This document shows positions 40,323 to 50,082 of a stretch of 64,000 nucleotides of DNA, one piece after another (position 1 is the stretch's first letter; the number at the start of each line of letters is the position of its first letter). The notes under the pieces were generated by a model. That model searched no databases. It was not told the origin of the DNA and saw only the letters and a list, made by a program, of their open reading frames with translations. Made by a program: the position numbers and the translations under genes. Origin of the DNA: Aeromonas tecta (GTDB lineage: Bacteria; Pseudomonadota; Gammaproteobacteria; Enterobacterales; Aeromonadaceae); the NCBI RefSeq assembly GCF_000820185.1, contig NZ_CDCA01000009.1, positions 1-64,000 on the forward strand. The letters run 5' to 3'.

Positions 40323-43300
40323 TGGCCAACCCGCTCAATACCCTGCGTTTTCCCCTCCACGGTGAGCGCCTGATCGAGGCCTCCGCCGGTACCGGCAAGA
40401 CCTACACCATCGCCGGCCTCTATCTGCGCCTGCTGCTGGGCCACGGCCCGCTGATTGAAGAGGGGGTCGATGCCGGTCAGCCCAGCGCCCACGAGCGGCC
40501 GCTGTCGGTGACCGAGATCCTGGTGGTGACCTTCACCGAGGCGGCCACCGCCGAACTGCGCGGCCGCATTCGAGCTCGCATTCACGAGGCGCGGCTCGCC
40601 TTCCTGCGGGGCGAGAGCCAGGATCCCCTGCTCGCGGGTCTGCTGGCGGAGGTCGAGGATCATGCCCTGGCGGCCAGCCGGTTGCTCGCCGCCGAGCGGC
40701 AGATGGACGAGGCGGCGGTGTTCACCATTCACGGCTTCTGCCAGCGGATGCTCAAACAGAACGCCTTCGAGTCGGGCGCCCTGTTCGAAACCGAATTTTT
40801 GACCGACGACAGCCAGCTCCGACTGCAGGCGGTGAGTGACTACTGGCGCGCCGAATTCTATCCAGTGGACGAGGCGCTGGCTCGCGCCGTGCGCCAGCAG
40901 TGGCCGAGCCCCGCCGCCCTGCTGCGGGATATGAGCGGCTGGCTGGACAACAGCGAGCTGGAGATCCGCCCCACCCTGGGGGGCGAGACGCTGATCGAGC
41001 GCCATCGGGAAGCGATGGCGCGTATCGAAGCCATCAAGGGGCAGTGGCTGGCCCAGCTGGACGAGATCCGCCGCCAGACCGAGGGCCAGATCAAGCTCTA
41101 CACCGGCAAGAACTACGAAGGCTGGCTCGGCAAGATAAGCGATTGGGCCCAGGACCCCAGCACTGGCTACGCACTGCCCAAGGAACTGGAGCGCTTCGGC
41201 CAGGAGACGCTGGAGGCCAAGCTGAGCAAGGGCAAGACGCCGCCGACCCTGCCGCTGTTCACTCATATCGACGATCTGTTGGCGAGCCGCCCCGGCATCC
41301 GGGATCTCATCTTGCAGCGGGCTGCGCGAGTGGTGCGCGAGCGGATGCAGCTCGGCAAGCGCCAGGCTCATCAGCTGTCGTTTGACGATCTGCTACGGGA
41401 TCTCGACGGCGCGCTCGGCTCCCAGCTTGGCGATCGATTGTGCGAGCGCATTCGCGCCAGCTACCGGGTCGCCATGATCGATGAGTTCCAGGACACCGAT
41501 CCCCAGCAATACCGCATCTTCCACCGTCTCTATGGCGGAAAACAGGATACTGCGCTGCTGATGATCGGTGACCCCAAGCAGGCCATCTACGGTTTTCGCG
41601 GCGCCGATATCTTCACCTACATCCAGGCGCGGCGAAATGTGAGCGCCCACTACAGCCTTGGCCGCAACTACCGCTCAAGTGCCGCCCTGGTGACTGCGGT
41701 CAACGGCCTGTTCGAGCGGGCGGAAGATCCCTTTATCTATGAGGCTGACATTCCCTTCTTGCCGGTCGAGGCGCAGGGCAAGAGCAAGGCATTGCAGCTC
41801 GATGGCCAGCCCGCCCCTGTGCTGCATTGCTGGCAGCTCAGTGGCCAGCCGACCTTCAACAAGGGTGACTACCAGAGCAAGCTGGCCCGCGCTACGGCGG
41901 CAGAGATCCATCGGCTGCTCAGTCTGGCCCGGGATGGCCGGGCTACCCTGGGCGAGCCGCCGGTCAAGGCGGGGGATATTGCGGTGCTGGTGCGCACCGG
42001 CGCCGAGGGGCGGCTGGTGCAGCAAGAGCTGGCGCGTCTCGCCATCGCCTCCGTCTACCTGTCCAATCGCGAGAGCGTGCTGGCCCAGGTGGAGGCGCGG
42101 GAGATCCTGCTGATCCTGCACGCCTGTCAGAACCCGAGTGAGGAGCGCAGCCTGCGGGCGGCGCTGGCCACCGGCCTGTTCGATCTCGATGCCAGGGCGC
42201 TCGATACCCTGGCCTCGGACGAGCGCGCCTGGGAGAGCACGGTGCAAGAGTTTATGGAGTACCGCAAGACCTGGCACCGCCGCGGCGTGCTGGCCATGCT
42301 GCGCGCCCTGTTGCACCGGCGCAATCTCGCCTCCTCCCTGCTGGCGAGCCCCTATGGGGAACGGCGGCTGACCAACTACCTGCATCTGGCGGAGCTGCTG
42401 CAACAGGCGAGCGGCGAGCTGGATGGCGAGTATGCCCTGCTGCGCTGGCTGGGGGAGGCGGTGAGCCGCCCCAACGGCCAGGTAGCGGAGCAGGTACTGC
42501 GGCTGGAGTCCGAGCGCAAGCTGGTGCAGATAGTCACCATCCATAAATCCAAGGGGCTGGAGTACCCGCTGGTGTTCCTGCCCTTCATCTGCAGCCACCG
42601 CGCCGCCGAGACGCCGCTGTTCCACGAGGTGGACGGCGAGCACAACCGCAGCGTACTGGATCTCACCGAGAGCGAGGCGTCGCTGGCTGAGGCCGACAAG
42701 GAGCGGCTCGCCGAAGACTTGCGGCTGCTCTATGTGGCGCTGACCCGGGGTGTCTATGCCACCTGGCTCGGGCTGGCGCCGGTGCGATCCGGCAATGGCA
42801 AATCGGAGCAGACCGACTTGCACCACACCGCCATCGGTTATCTGCTGCAAAAAGGGGAGGCGGGGGATGCCAGTACCCTCGCCACGGCGCTGCAGGAGCT
42901 TGCCCAGGCGCTGCCTGGCGTCGCAGTCGGTGAGCCCTCGCTCACCCGGCCGGCCCCGTTGCCACCGGAAGAAGAGCAACCGGGGGAGCCCCTGGTGCGC
43001 CATTTTGGCGGCAGGTTGGAGCGGGACTGGTGGATCAGCTCCTACTCCGGGCTCGCGGCGCAAGGAAACGGCCACAGCAAGGGGGTGCTGGCCAACCCCG
43101 GCTTCGATGATGAAGTGGCGCCGGAGGCCACGGCCAGCGTGCTGGCAGAGGCGGGGCAGAGTGTGAGCGAGAGCGCGGCGTTAGAGCCCTCCATCTTCAG
43201 CTTCCCCAAGGGCGCCCGCCCCGGCACCCTGCTGCACAGCCTGTTCGAGACCATCGACTTCCAGCGGGCACAGGGCGAGGAGCTATGTTCCCATATCGCC

Positions 43301-43948
43301 GCCCTGCTGGCCCAAGACGGCTTCGACGAGAGCTGGGCCCCGGTATTGCAACAGCAGGTGGAGGCGGTGCTGGATACCCCGCTCGATACCGGCTTTGGCG
43401 AGCCGGTGCGATTGCGGGACCTGAGCGCCGAGCGCAAGCAGGCGGAGCTGGAGTTCTTCCTGCCCATGGGACGAGTGACGGCCCCGGCGCTCACCGCCCT
43501 GTGCCAGCGTCATGACCCGCTCTCGGCCGACAACAAGCCGTTAAGCTTTGCCACCGTGCAGGGGATGCTGAAGGGCTTTATCGATCTGGTGTTCGAGTGG
43601 CAGGGACGCTGGTATCTGCTCGACTACAAATCCAATCACCTCGGCATGAGCCCGGCGGATTACGGCTGGCCAGCGCTGGAGCGGGCCATGCGGGAGCATC
43701 GCTACGATCTGCAATACCAGCTCTATTCCCTCGCGCTGCATCGCTTGCTCTCTTTGCGGCTGCCGGGCTACGACTTCGAGCAGCACTTTGGCGGCGTCTT
43801 CTATCTGTTCCTGCGCGGCATGCCACAAGGGGGCGTGTTTCATACCAGCCCGAGCCGCGAACTGGTGCTGGGACTGGACAAATTGTTTAGTGAAGGTATG
43901 ACACCTGATGATGATCGTTTAGAAAAATTGAACAAGGCGGATGCATGA
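40322..43948 (+). CDS. recB: Exonuclease V subunit RecB, helicase and nuclease
   Basis: A 1,208-residue 3'-5' helicase and the nuclease of RecBCD. Walker A is EASAGTGKT (Lys26); the helicase motif II is DEFQDTDP; motif VI-like VALTRGVYA lies near residue 805. The C-terminal nuclease domain has the Asp-x-Lys catalytic motif as LLDYKSNHLG (around residue 1,100). It starts one base inside the recC stop and ends overlapping the recD start (ATGA), so the operon is translationally coupled. Confidence 0.96.
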   Translation: MANPLNTLRFPLHGERLIEASAGTGKTYTIAGLYLRLLLGHGPLIEEGVDAGQPSAHERPLSVTEILVVTFTEAATAELRGRIRARIHEARLAFLRGESQDPLLAGLLAEVEDHALAASRLLAAERQMDEAAVFTIHGFCQRMLKQNAFESGALFETEFLTDDSQLRLQAVSDYWRAEFYPVDEALARAVRQQWPSPAALLRDMSGWLDNSELEIRPTLGGETLIERHREAMARIEAIKGQWLAQLDEIRRQTEGQIKLYTGKNYEGWLGKISDWAQDPSTGYALPKELERFGQETLEAKLSKGKTPPTLPLFTHIDDLLASRPGIRDLILQRAARVVRERMQLGKRQAHQLSFDDLLRDLDGALGSQLGDRLCERIRASYRVAMIDEFQDTDPQQYRIFHRLYGGKQDTALLMIGDPKQAIYGFRGADIFTYIQARRNVSAHYSLGRNYRSSAALVTAVNGLFERAEDPFIYEADIPFLPVEAQGKSKALQLDGQPAPVLHCWQLSGQPTFNKGDYQSKLARATAAEIHRLLSLARDGRATLGEPPVKAGDIAVLVRTGAEGRLVQQELARLAIASVYLSNRESVLAQVEAREILLILHACQNPSEERSLRAALATGLFDLDARALDTLASDERAWESTVQEFMEYRKTWHRRGVLAMLRALLHRRNLASSLLASPYGERRLTNYLHLAELLQQASGELDGEYALLRWLGEAVSRPNGQVAEQVLRLESERKLVQIVTIHKSKGLEYPLVFLPFICSHRAAETPLFHEVDGEHNRSVLDLTESEASLAEADKERLAEDLRLLYVALTRGVYATWLGLAPVRSGNGKSEQTDLHHTAIGYLLQKGEAGDASTLATALQELAQALPGVAVGEPSLTRPAPLPPEEEQPGEPLVRHFGGRLERDWWISSYSGLAAQGNGHSKGVLANPGFDDEVAPEATASVLAEAGQSVSESAALEPSIFSFPKGARPGTLLHSLFETIDFQRAQGEELCSHIAALLAQDGFDESWAPVLQQQVEAVLDTPLDTGFGEPVRLRDLSAERKQAELEFFLPMGRVTAPALTALCQRHDPLSADNKPLSFATVQGMLKGFIDLVFEWQGRWYLLDYKSNHLGMSPADYGWPALERAMREHRYDLQYQLYSLALHRLLSLRLPGYDFEQHFGGVFYLFLRGMPQGGVFHTSPSRELVLGLDKLFSEGMTPDDDRLEKLNKADA

Positions 43949-46017
43949 CGGGCGCAGCAATGATCGAACGACTGAAGAAATTGGCGCTGGCGGGCCGCAT
44001 TCGCCAGCTGGATCTGCAATTTGCCAAGCTGGTGGCGGATCTCGGTGGCTCGCCCGAGCTGGTGCTGGGTGCCGCGCTCACCTGTTATGAGTTGGGTCGT
44101 GGTCACGTCTGTCTGCCGCTGGACTTGTTGACCCATTCAGGCAGTGCGCAGGGCCCCTGGCGCCCGTTCGGGTTGGATCCCGATCAGAGTCGGGATCTGC
44201 TGCAGGATCTTGACGATCCTGCCCGCTGGCCCGCGTTGTTTGCCCAGAGTCCTCTGGTGGGTCAGGAGGGGAGCGAGGGGGAAGCGCCGCGCTGGCCGCT
44301 GCGACTGTGGCAGGGGCGTCTCTACCTCACCCGCTATCACGATCATGAGCAAGGGGTAGCCCGCCATCTGCGTGCCTTGAGCGAGCGGGCCGAATGGCCG
44401 GACATTGCCCCGGCCCTGTCACGGCTGTTTGCCCGCGATTATGGCCAGATCTTTGCCGCTCTGCTCAAGGTGCGACTCGCCTCCGACTTCTCGGTCCGCC
44501 ATTTCATCGAAAAGTATCTGGATCTGGTGTGCCCGGATGAGGTGGATTGGCCCCGGGTCGAAGCCCTGCTAGCCAGTGCCCAGGCGGCCAGCGAGCTGAG
44601 TACGCTGGATGCCCTGGTGCCGGAGGCGCTCTGCTGCAACGGCCAGAAGCTGGCGGCGGCCACGGCGGCGGCGCGCCCCTTCGCGGTGATCTCCGGCGGC
44701 CCCGGCACCGGCAAGACCACCACGGTGGCCAAGTTGCTGGCGATCCTGGTGGAAACCGGTCTGCAACAGGGCAAGGCCCCGGCCATCCGGCTGGTGGCCC
44801 CCACCGGCAAGGCCGCGGCGCGCCTCACCGAGAGCATAGGCGCGGCCCTGCAGGCGCTGGATCTGGCCCCCGAGGTGGTGGAGGCGATCCCGACCGAGGC
44901 GGGTACCCTGCACCGGTTGCTCGGGGTGATCCCCGGCCGTAGCCAGTTCCGCCATCATGCAGGCAACCCGCTGCACCTGGACCTGCTGGTGGTGGATGAG
45001 GCCTCCATGGTCGACTTGCCAATGATGGCGCGCCTGCTGGATGCCCTGCCCAAGTCTGCACGTCTCATTCTGCTCGGTGACAAGGATCAGCTCGCCTCGG
45101 TGGAAGCCGGGGCCGTGCTCGGCGATATCTGCAGCTTTATCTCTCAGGGCATCAGTCTGGATCAGGCGGGTTGGCTCTTCCACCAGACCGGCTATCGGCT
45201 GCAGGGCACGCCAACAGGCGCCCCGGTGCGCGACAGCCTCTGCCTGCTCAGCAAGAGTTGGCGTTTTGACAAGCACTCCGGTATCGGTCAGCTGGCGCGC
45301 GCCTGCAACGCGGGCGACGCGGCGGCGGTGGAGGCTGTCTGGGGCGCAGGCTTTAGCGACATCAGCCTGCATCCCTGGGCCGGCGAGGCCTACGAGGGGC
45401 TGATAGCCCAGGGGGTGGCCGGCTATGGTGCCTATCTCAAGGCCGCCCGGGAGGGGCAGGATCCCGCCGCCGTGTTCAAGGCGTTCAACGGCTTCCAGAT
45501 CCTCTGCGCCCTGCGCGACGGCCCCTTCGGGGTGGAAGGGTTGAATCAGCGGCTCGAACTCGCCCTGTCCCGAGCCGGGCTTATCCAGCGTGACGGCGAT
45601 TGGTACACCGGCCGCCCGGTGATGGTGGTGCGCAACGATCACGGGGTTGGCCTCTACAACGGCGACATGGGGCTCTGCCTGCCGGATCACAGTGACGAAT
45701 CTGGCCAGAGTGGCCGCTTGAAGGTCTGGTTCGAGCAGCCGGACGGCAGCCTGCGTGCGCTGTTGCCAAGCCGCCTGCCCCCTCACGAGACCGTCTATGC
45801 CATGACCATCCACAAGTCTCAGGGCTCGGAGTTTGCCCACACAGTGCTGGTGCTGCCGGACAGCCCCAGCCCCTTGCTCACCCGCGAGCTGGTCTACACC
45901 GGCATCACCCGCGCCAAGGCCCGCCTCGCTCTCTACGGCGATCGCGCCCTGCTGGCGCAGGCGGTACGGAAAAAGACCGAGCGGTATTCGGGATTGGCGG
46001 AGCGGTTGGGGGAGTGA
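43945..46017 (+). CDS. recD: Exonuclease V subunit RecD, 5'-3' helicase
   Basis: A 690-residue helicase, somewhat longer than E. coli RecD. Walker A is GGPGTGKTTT (around residue 250) and Walker B LLVVDEASMVD; motif III LLGDKDQLASVEAG and the C-terminal TIHKSQGSEF and YTGITRAK segments are complete. It regulates Chi-dependent switching with RecB and RecC. The stop is followed within 15 bases by the start of a compositionally foreign gene. Confidence 0.96.
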   Translation: MTGAAMIERLKKLALAGRIRQLDLQFAKLVADLGGSPELVLGAALTCYELGRGHVCLPLDLLTHSGSAQGPWRPFGLDPDQSRDLLQDLDDPARWPALFAQSPLVGQEGSEGEAPRWPLRLWQGRLYLTRYHDHEQGVARHLRALSERAEWPDIAPALSRLFARDYGQIFAALLKVRLASDFSVRHFIEKYLDLVCPDEVDWPRVEALLASAQAASELSTLDALVPEALCCNGQKLAAATAAARPFAVISGGPGTGKTTTVAKLLAILVETGLQQGKAPAIRLVAPTGKAAARLTESIGAALQALDLAPEVVEAIPTEAGTLHRLLGVIPGRSQFRHHAGNPLHLDLLVVDEASMVDLPMMARLLDALPKSARLILLGDKDQLASVEAGAVLGDICSFISQGISLDQAGWLFHQTGYRLQGTPTGAPVRDSLCLLSKSWRFDKHSGIGQLARACNAGDAAAVEAVWGAGFSDISLHPWAGEAYEGLIAQGVAGYGAYLKAAREGQDPAAVFKAFNGFQILCALRDGPFGVEGLNQRLELALSRAGLIQRDGDWYTGRPVMVVRNDHGVGLYNGDMGLCLPDHSDESGQSGRLKVWFEQPDGSLRALLPSRLPPHETVYAMTIHKSQGSEFAHTVLVLPDSPSPLLTRELVYTGITRAKARLALYGDRALLAQAVRKKTERYSGLAERLGE

Positions 46018-46031
46018 TAATGAGGAATTAC

Positions 46032-46796
46032 ATGAAGAAGAACGCTAGGTGGATGGGGATAGCTGTTTATGTCGGTGCGAATTGTTTACCTAATGCAGCT
46101 GTGGCTGACACCGATATTGAACAAGATATGTGTGCGAAGTTGCCAGAGGTGATCAAAAATGGCAATAAACTATATCAAATTAAGGAATATGATAAAGCAA
46201 GAAAATATTTTATTGAGCAAGTTTCACTGAGCGAAGGGTGCAATCATGCCTTTGAAAAACCGGATAAAGCTGCGATCGTCACTGCATATAACAACGTAGC
46301 CCTTTCTTATATAAAAGAAGGCGATTCCCTCAAGGCTCGTGCATGGTTGTCATTAGCGCCAAATGATAAAAAATCAAAATTCAACTATGGCCTTCTAGAA
46401 AATATACCTGTAACTAATGGGGGTAATATTGTAGGTACCTATTGGCAATATGCTGGGTTGGGGGGGTGGAATGTTGCTTCGGTAGAGAAGCAAGGTAATA
46501 ACTATGATGTGTCATTGAGCCTCCTTTACTTCGGACTAAGAGGAATGGCATATGGACCTAACATTGGTGATATATCCCAAGTAGTTGCGGTGAAAAATGA
46601 TGTAGGGATAATAAAACTCAAGAGTGAGGAGGGGAATTGTGAAATTTCCATGAGGTTTAGTGATGCGAATAGTGGAACTTTATCGATAAAAACTTCTCCA
46701 GAAATGAAAGAGTGTGGGTTTGGACATAATGTATATGCTTATGGAGATTTTGTACGAGTATCGTATAAGCCTACATCGCTGACTATCGATTACTAG
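46032..46796 (+). CDS. Secreted TPR-like protein, A/T-rich, unknown function
   Basis: A 254-residue protein. It has a signal-like N terminus (KKNARWMGIAVYVGANCLPNAAVA), a short tetratricopeptide-like helical part (about 35-110; NKLYQIKEYDKARKYF and ALSYIKEGDSLKARAWL), and a C-terminal beta-rich part. Start chosen at MKKNARW with GAGGAATTAC upstream. Base use is far more A/T-rich than recD, which ends 14 bases earlier, so it looks recently inserted. No known family is recognised. Confidence 0.6.
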   Translation: MKKNARWMGIAVYVGANCLPNAAVADTDIEQDMCAKLPEVIKNGNKLYQIKEYDKARKYFIEQVSLSEGCNHAFEKPDKAAIVTAYNNVALSYIKEGDSLKARAWLSLAPNDKKSKFNYGLLENIPVTNGGNIVGTYWQYAGLGGWNVASVEKQGNNYDVSLSLLYFGLRGMAYGPNIGDISQVVAVKNDVGIIKLKSEEGNCEISMRFSDANSGTLSIKTSPEMKECGFGHNVYAYGDFVRVSYKPTSLTIDY

Positions 46797-47097
46797 TTAT
46801 TTACATTCCACACATCAGCACTCGCAGGCTAAGTCACAATGTATTATGTTTGTAGGTTTTGGCTGAGCGTAACGAAGTTTAACACTTACCAATATATATC
46901 CCACCCCGACTGACAGCCCTTCTCCCGCAAGGGGAGAAGGGAGAGATTATGCTTCCGTCGAAAGATTATTCTTTACTAATATAATTCTCAAGCTGAGCCT
47001 GTGTGAAAAAATAACAGGTCTGCTTATTCTGACCATAAAGAATAAAGCCCCCGAACAGGAGGCTTGTTTGGATATCACCTGCAAATGAACGGTGTAT
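46797..47097. other. 301-base gap with a REP-like hairpin
   Basis: No gene seen. CCCTTCTCCC/GGGAGAAGGG (46917-46941) is a perfect 10-bp palindrome of the kind scattered through many proteobacterial genomes. AAGCCCCC...GAGGCTT near 47043 is a weak terminator for the minus-strand gene that follows. Confidence 0.55.
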
Positions 47098-48063
47098 TTA
47101 TTTTTTCAAAAACGGCAGCAATACTGTCATTAGCTGCTCCGGGCACTCTTCCGTTACAAAGTGACCACATTCACTGAGCATTGCGCCCTGCAGATTCACC
47201 GCTCTTCCCTGCATCGTCTGCTGTGGTGCATCACGGGTGGCATGATCTGCACCGATTGCGAGAACCGGCATCATCAATTTCTTCTCTGCCCGCTTTTTAT
47301 TCTGCGCGATGGTTTGCGGAATCGCCCGGTAATACGAAAATCCTGCACGTAGTCCACCTGGTGAAGAATAAGCATCGATATAGGTTTGTACGGCGACGCG
47401 CTCACGACGATAAGACCAGTGGTCAAAAATAAAAGTCAGATATTCCCGTTCTTTGCCGGCTGTCAGCATTTCCGGCAAATCCTGCACCTGATTAAACATA
47501 AAGTGCCAGAGGAAAATATTCTCCTGCGGATCGACAAAGATGGACGGTGCCGGCGCCAAGCCTGGAATAACGGCTTCGGTTAATGCTATTTTTTTTATGT
47601 CTGCGGGATAGTCACTCGCCAGCGCATAACCAACCCACATGCCAATGTCGTGACCGACAACAGAATATTTCTTATGGCCCAGCTGATTCATCATCCTGTG
47701 CAATGTGGTTGCCACCGCCCCGGTATCATAACCCGTGTTCGGCCGTGCGGAATAACCGGTGCCTGGCGGATCAACCGCTATCGCCATATAGCCTTCGGCT
47801 GCGAGTCTGGTCATCACGTATCGCCATGCATACCAAGTCTGCGGCCAGCCGGGGATCAGTAGCACAGGCTCCCCCTTTCCCGCCGTCACGTAATGCATCT
47901 TCTGTCCCGCAATATTGACATACTGATGCTGAAAATCTGCCTCATTAACCGGCGTTGTTGCCGATGCCACTGTCGGGTTTTGTGCATTTGCCGCGATGGC
48001 AGTGCCATGTAATGGGAACAGCATGACCAGCGCCAGCAATACCCTGATGAGTGATGTGTTCAT
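47098..48063 (-). CDS. Exported alpha/beta hydrolase, epoxide-hydrolase-like
   Basis: A 321-residue hydrolase. A signal peptide (1-25, ending TAIAA) precedes the fold. PGWPQTWYAWRYV matches the HGWP motif of epoxide hydrolases with the leading His replaced by Pro. GHDIGMWVGYAL holds the nucleophile Asp, and CGHFVTEECPEQL the catalytic His. Start chosen at MNTSLIRVLLALVML; upstream in-frame residues lie over the operator region. Divergent from the TetR gene, so probably controlled by it. A/T content is higher than in flanking core genes. Confidence 0.82.
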   Translation of the reverse strand: MNTSLIRVLLALVMLFPLHGTAIAANAQNPTVASATTPVNEADFQHQYVNIAGQKMHYVTAGKGEPVLLIPGWPQTWYAWRYVMTRLAAEGYMAIAVDPPGTGYSARPNTGYDTGAVATTLHRMMNQLGHKKYSVVGHDIGMWVGYALASDYPADIKKIALTEAVIPGLAPAPSIFVDPQENIFLWHFMFNQVQDLPEMLTAGKEREYLTFIFDHWSYRRERVAVQTYIDAYSSPGGLRAGFSYYRAIPQTIAQNKKRAEKKLMMPVLAIGADHATRDAPQQTMQGRAVNLQGAMLSECGHFVTEECPEQLMTVLLPFLKK

Positions 48064-48147
48064 ACCTTTTCCGTCTGAATTATTGATAAAAAATACCCGC
48101 AGCAGACCATAGACAGAGCCTGTGTCAGCTGCGATAGCACCTATTGT

Positions 48148-48161
48148 TTGTCGATCAACAG
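48148..48161 (+). promoter_or_regulatory. TetR-type operator copy 1
   Basis: TTGTCGATCAACAG fits the shared pattern TTGTYRATCRACAA except its last base. Lies between the divergent hydrolase and TetR genes. Confidence 0.6.
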
Positions 48162-48189
48162 TGAATAGGTTAAGAGGGCTGTACAATCT

Positions 48190-48203
48190 TTGTCAATCAA
48201 CAA
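48190..48203 (+). promoter_or_regulatory. TetR-type operator copy 2
   Basis: TTGTCAATCAACAA, a 14-base pseudo-palindrome identical in pattern to the neighbouring copies. Confidence 0.65.
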
Positions 48204-48214
48204 AAAATAATTCT

Positions 48215-48228
48215 TTGTTAATCGACAA
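48215..48228 (+). promoter_or_regulatory. TetR-type operator copy 3
   Basis: TTGTTAATCGACAA, 25 bases after copy 2 and 47 bases before the TetR start codon, placed to repress both directions. Confidence 0.65.
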
Positions 48229-48274
48229 CCAACTGATAGCCTCTGTCTGAAATGACCGATACGGAGACTGTGTT

Positions 48275-48883
48275 ATGGCCGGAAGACCAAGAGAGTTCGA
48301 TCGTGAAGAGGCATTGCGCAAAGCAAAAGAGGTGTTCTGGCAGCGGGGCTATGAAGGGACATCCCTGTCTGATCTGGTTGCTGCACTGGGGATTGCTTCT
48401 GCCCGTATTTATGCCGCCTTCGGCTCAAAGGAAAATCTTTTCCGTGAGGCGATAGCGCATTATCTGGCCGAAGAAGGCGCTTTTGCAGACGCCGCCCTGT
48501 CACAACCGGACACCCGCCAGGCTGTCAGGCAACTGCTGGTTAACGCGGTTGAAAACTACACCCGAGACGATCGGCCGCACGGCTGTATGGTGGTGCTGTC
48601 ACTGACCAACTATGGCCGTGACAACGAAGAGATCATGGCATGGCTGGCCGGTTACCGCCGGGAGCGGATTGACGGCATCATGCAACGTATCCGGCAGGGC
48701 GTTCAGTCTGGCGATCTGTCAGAAAACACCGATATACAGGCGCTCGGGGATTATGTGGCAACCCTGTTTCACGGGATTTCCATCCAGGCCCGGGATGGCG
48801 TCAGCCGGGAGCGTCTGATGGCAATGACAGATATCGCCATGCACACGTTCGATGCCCTGACGACCCCACCGGCCGCGCATTAA
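48275..48883 (+). CDS. TetR-family repressor
   Basis: A 202-residue regulator with an N-terminal TetR helix-turn-helix (SLSDLVAALGIASARIYAAF; residues about 30-50) and a helical ligand-binding domain that begins like AcrR/YcdC-type proteins. It should bind the three TTGTYRATCRACAA sites in its own upstream region. SGNH hydrolase gene follows after 17 bases on the same strand. Confidence 0.88.
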   Translation: MAGRPREFDREEALRKAKEVFWQRGYEGTSLSDLVAALGIASARIYAAFGSKENLFREAIAHYLAEEGAFADAALSQPDTRQAVRQLLVNAVENYTRDDRPHGCMVVLSLTNYGRDNEEIMAWLAGYRRERIDGIMQRIRQGVQSGDLSENTDIQALGDYVATLFHGISIQARDGVSRERLMAMTDIAMHTFDALTTPPAAH

Positions 48884-48900
48884 TTTCAGGAGAATTTCTG

Positions 48901-50082
48901 ATGTCCTATTCAGTGCCTTCGATCCTGCCAATGCGCGACGAGTGGATATGCAGCTGGTTGTCGACCTCTCAGCCGGCATCGGGGGAGGCGTTCCCGTTTC
49001 CGTCGGATATACCGGTAATACATGGGGATCAGACACTCCGGCAGACATTGCGCATCAGCCGGGGCGGTCAAAAGCTGCGGCTGATCTTTTCCAACCGTTA
49101 TGGTGAACAGCCGCTGGTCATGGGCGAGAGCTATATTTCCGTGTCTGATCTATGCCGCGCACTGCCTATTACCTTTAACGGGCAAATAGGCGCGACAATT
49201 CCTGCGGGGGGGATTCTGTGCAGTGATGAAATTGCACTGCCTATTCCGTCTCTATCGGTGATCACTCTGCGGACCTATCTGCCGGAACAAATACCGGTCA
49301 ATACCTTCCATTGGGATGCCCGTCATTTTTCGTTGCTTGAGTCGGGTAATCAGGCCATCAGGGAAGAGGCCGGCGACGGCCAGAAAATCAGTTCCCGTTT
49401 TCTGGTTGAAAGCGTGCAGGTTCAGCCGGAATCTGCGGGCAGCACTCTGGTCGTTATTGGTGACTCTATGGTTGATGGTAACGGCGTGGACATGGACATC
49501 TATGGCCGTTGGACGGACTTTTTGGCAGAGCGCTTTATTGCCGAAGATATTGCCGTGGTGAATGCCGGGCAGTCGGGCTCCCGGTTATTGAAAGACGGCG
49601 TCGGTATCTCTGCATTGTCACGTTTTGGGCGTGATGTGCTTGAGCAGCCCGGTGTCACCGCCTGTATCGTGCAGGTCGGACTGAATGATATCGGGTTGGC
49701 GGGTACGGCATTGGATCCGGAACATCCGCTGCCGTCGGCAACAGTGCTTATCAACGGCTATCGGCAATTACTGACGATGGCTCGGGATTACCATATCCGC
49801 ATGACAGGCGTAACCCTGGTACCGTTGCGGGGAACCGGTGAGTATGGAATTGAGGGCTTTTATCAGCCTGAAAAAGAAGCTGTCCGGCAGGAATTGAATC
49901 ACTGGATGCGCACCAGCGGGGAATTTGATGCGGTTATTGACAGCGACCTGCTTGTTCGGGATCCGGAATGCATTTCGCAGCTTAGCGCGCAATATGATTC
50001 CGGGGATCATCTTCATCTCAATCGTGAAGGGCATCTGCGGGTCGCGCAGTCAGTTCCGCTGACCGTTATCCGGGCTGATTGA
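48901..50082 (+). CDS. SGNH/GDSL-family hydrolase
   Basis: A 393-residue esterase or lipase-like hydrolase. The four SGNH blocks are visible: VVIGDSMVDGNG (Ser nucleophile), NAGQSGSRLL (Gly), QVGLNDIG (Asn) and DHLHLNREGH (Asp and His). The N-terminal 180 residues form an extra beta domain. There is no signal peptide, so it is probably cytoplasmic. AGGAGAATTTCTG precedes the ATG. Co-transcribed with the TetR gene, and with the divergent hydrolase forms an acquired cassette for an unknown ester or epoxide. Confidence 0.85.
   Translation: MSYSVPSILPMRDEWICSWLSTSQPASGEAFPFPSDIPVIHGDQTLRQTLRISRGGQKLRLIFSNRYGEQPLVMGESYISVSDLCRALPITFNGQIGATIPAGGILCSDEIALPIPSLSVITLRTYLPEQIPVNTFHWDARHFSLLESGNQAIREEAGDGQKISSRFLVESVQVQPESAGSTLVVIGDSMVDGNGVDMDIYGRWTDFLAERFIAEDIAVVNAGQSGSRLLKDGVGISALSRFGRDVLEQPGVTACIVQVGLNDIGLAGTALDPEHPLPSATVLINGYRQLLTMARDYHIRMTGVTLVPLRGTGEYGIEGFYQPEKEAVRQELNHWMRTSGEFDAVIDSDLLVRDPECISQLSAQYDSGDHLHLNREGHLRVAQSVPLTVIRAD

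Noticed and set aside
41675-43075. Long minus-strand reading frame inside recB
   Set aside because: It is a GC-rich shadow frame without family motifs; recB motifs are continuous on the plus strand. The same holds for long shadow frames inside recC, recD, dhaR and yhaJ.
46917-46941. Terminator of recD or the TPR-like gene
   Set aside because: The stem is perfect but no T-run follows on either strand; it resembles a dispersed palindromic element instead.
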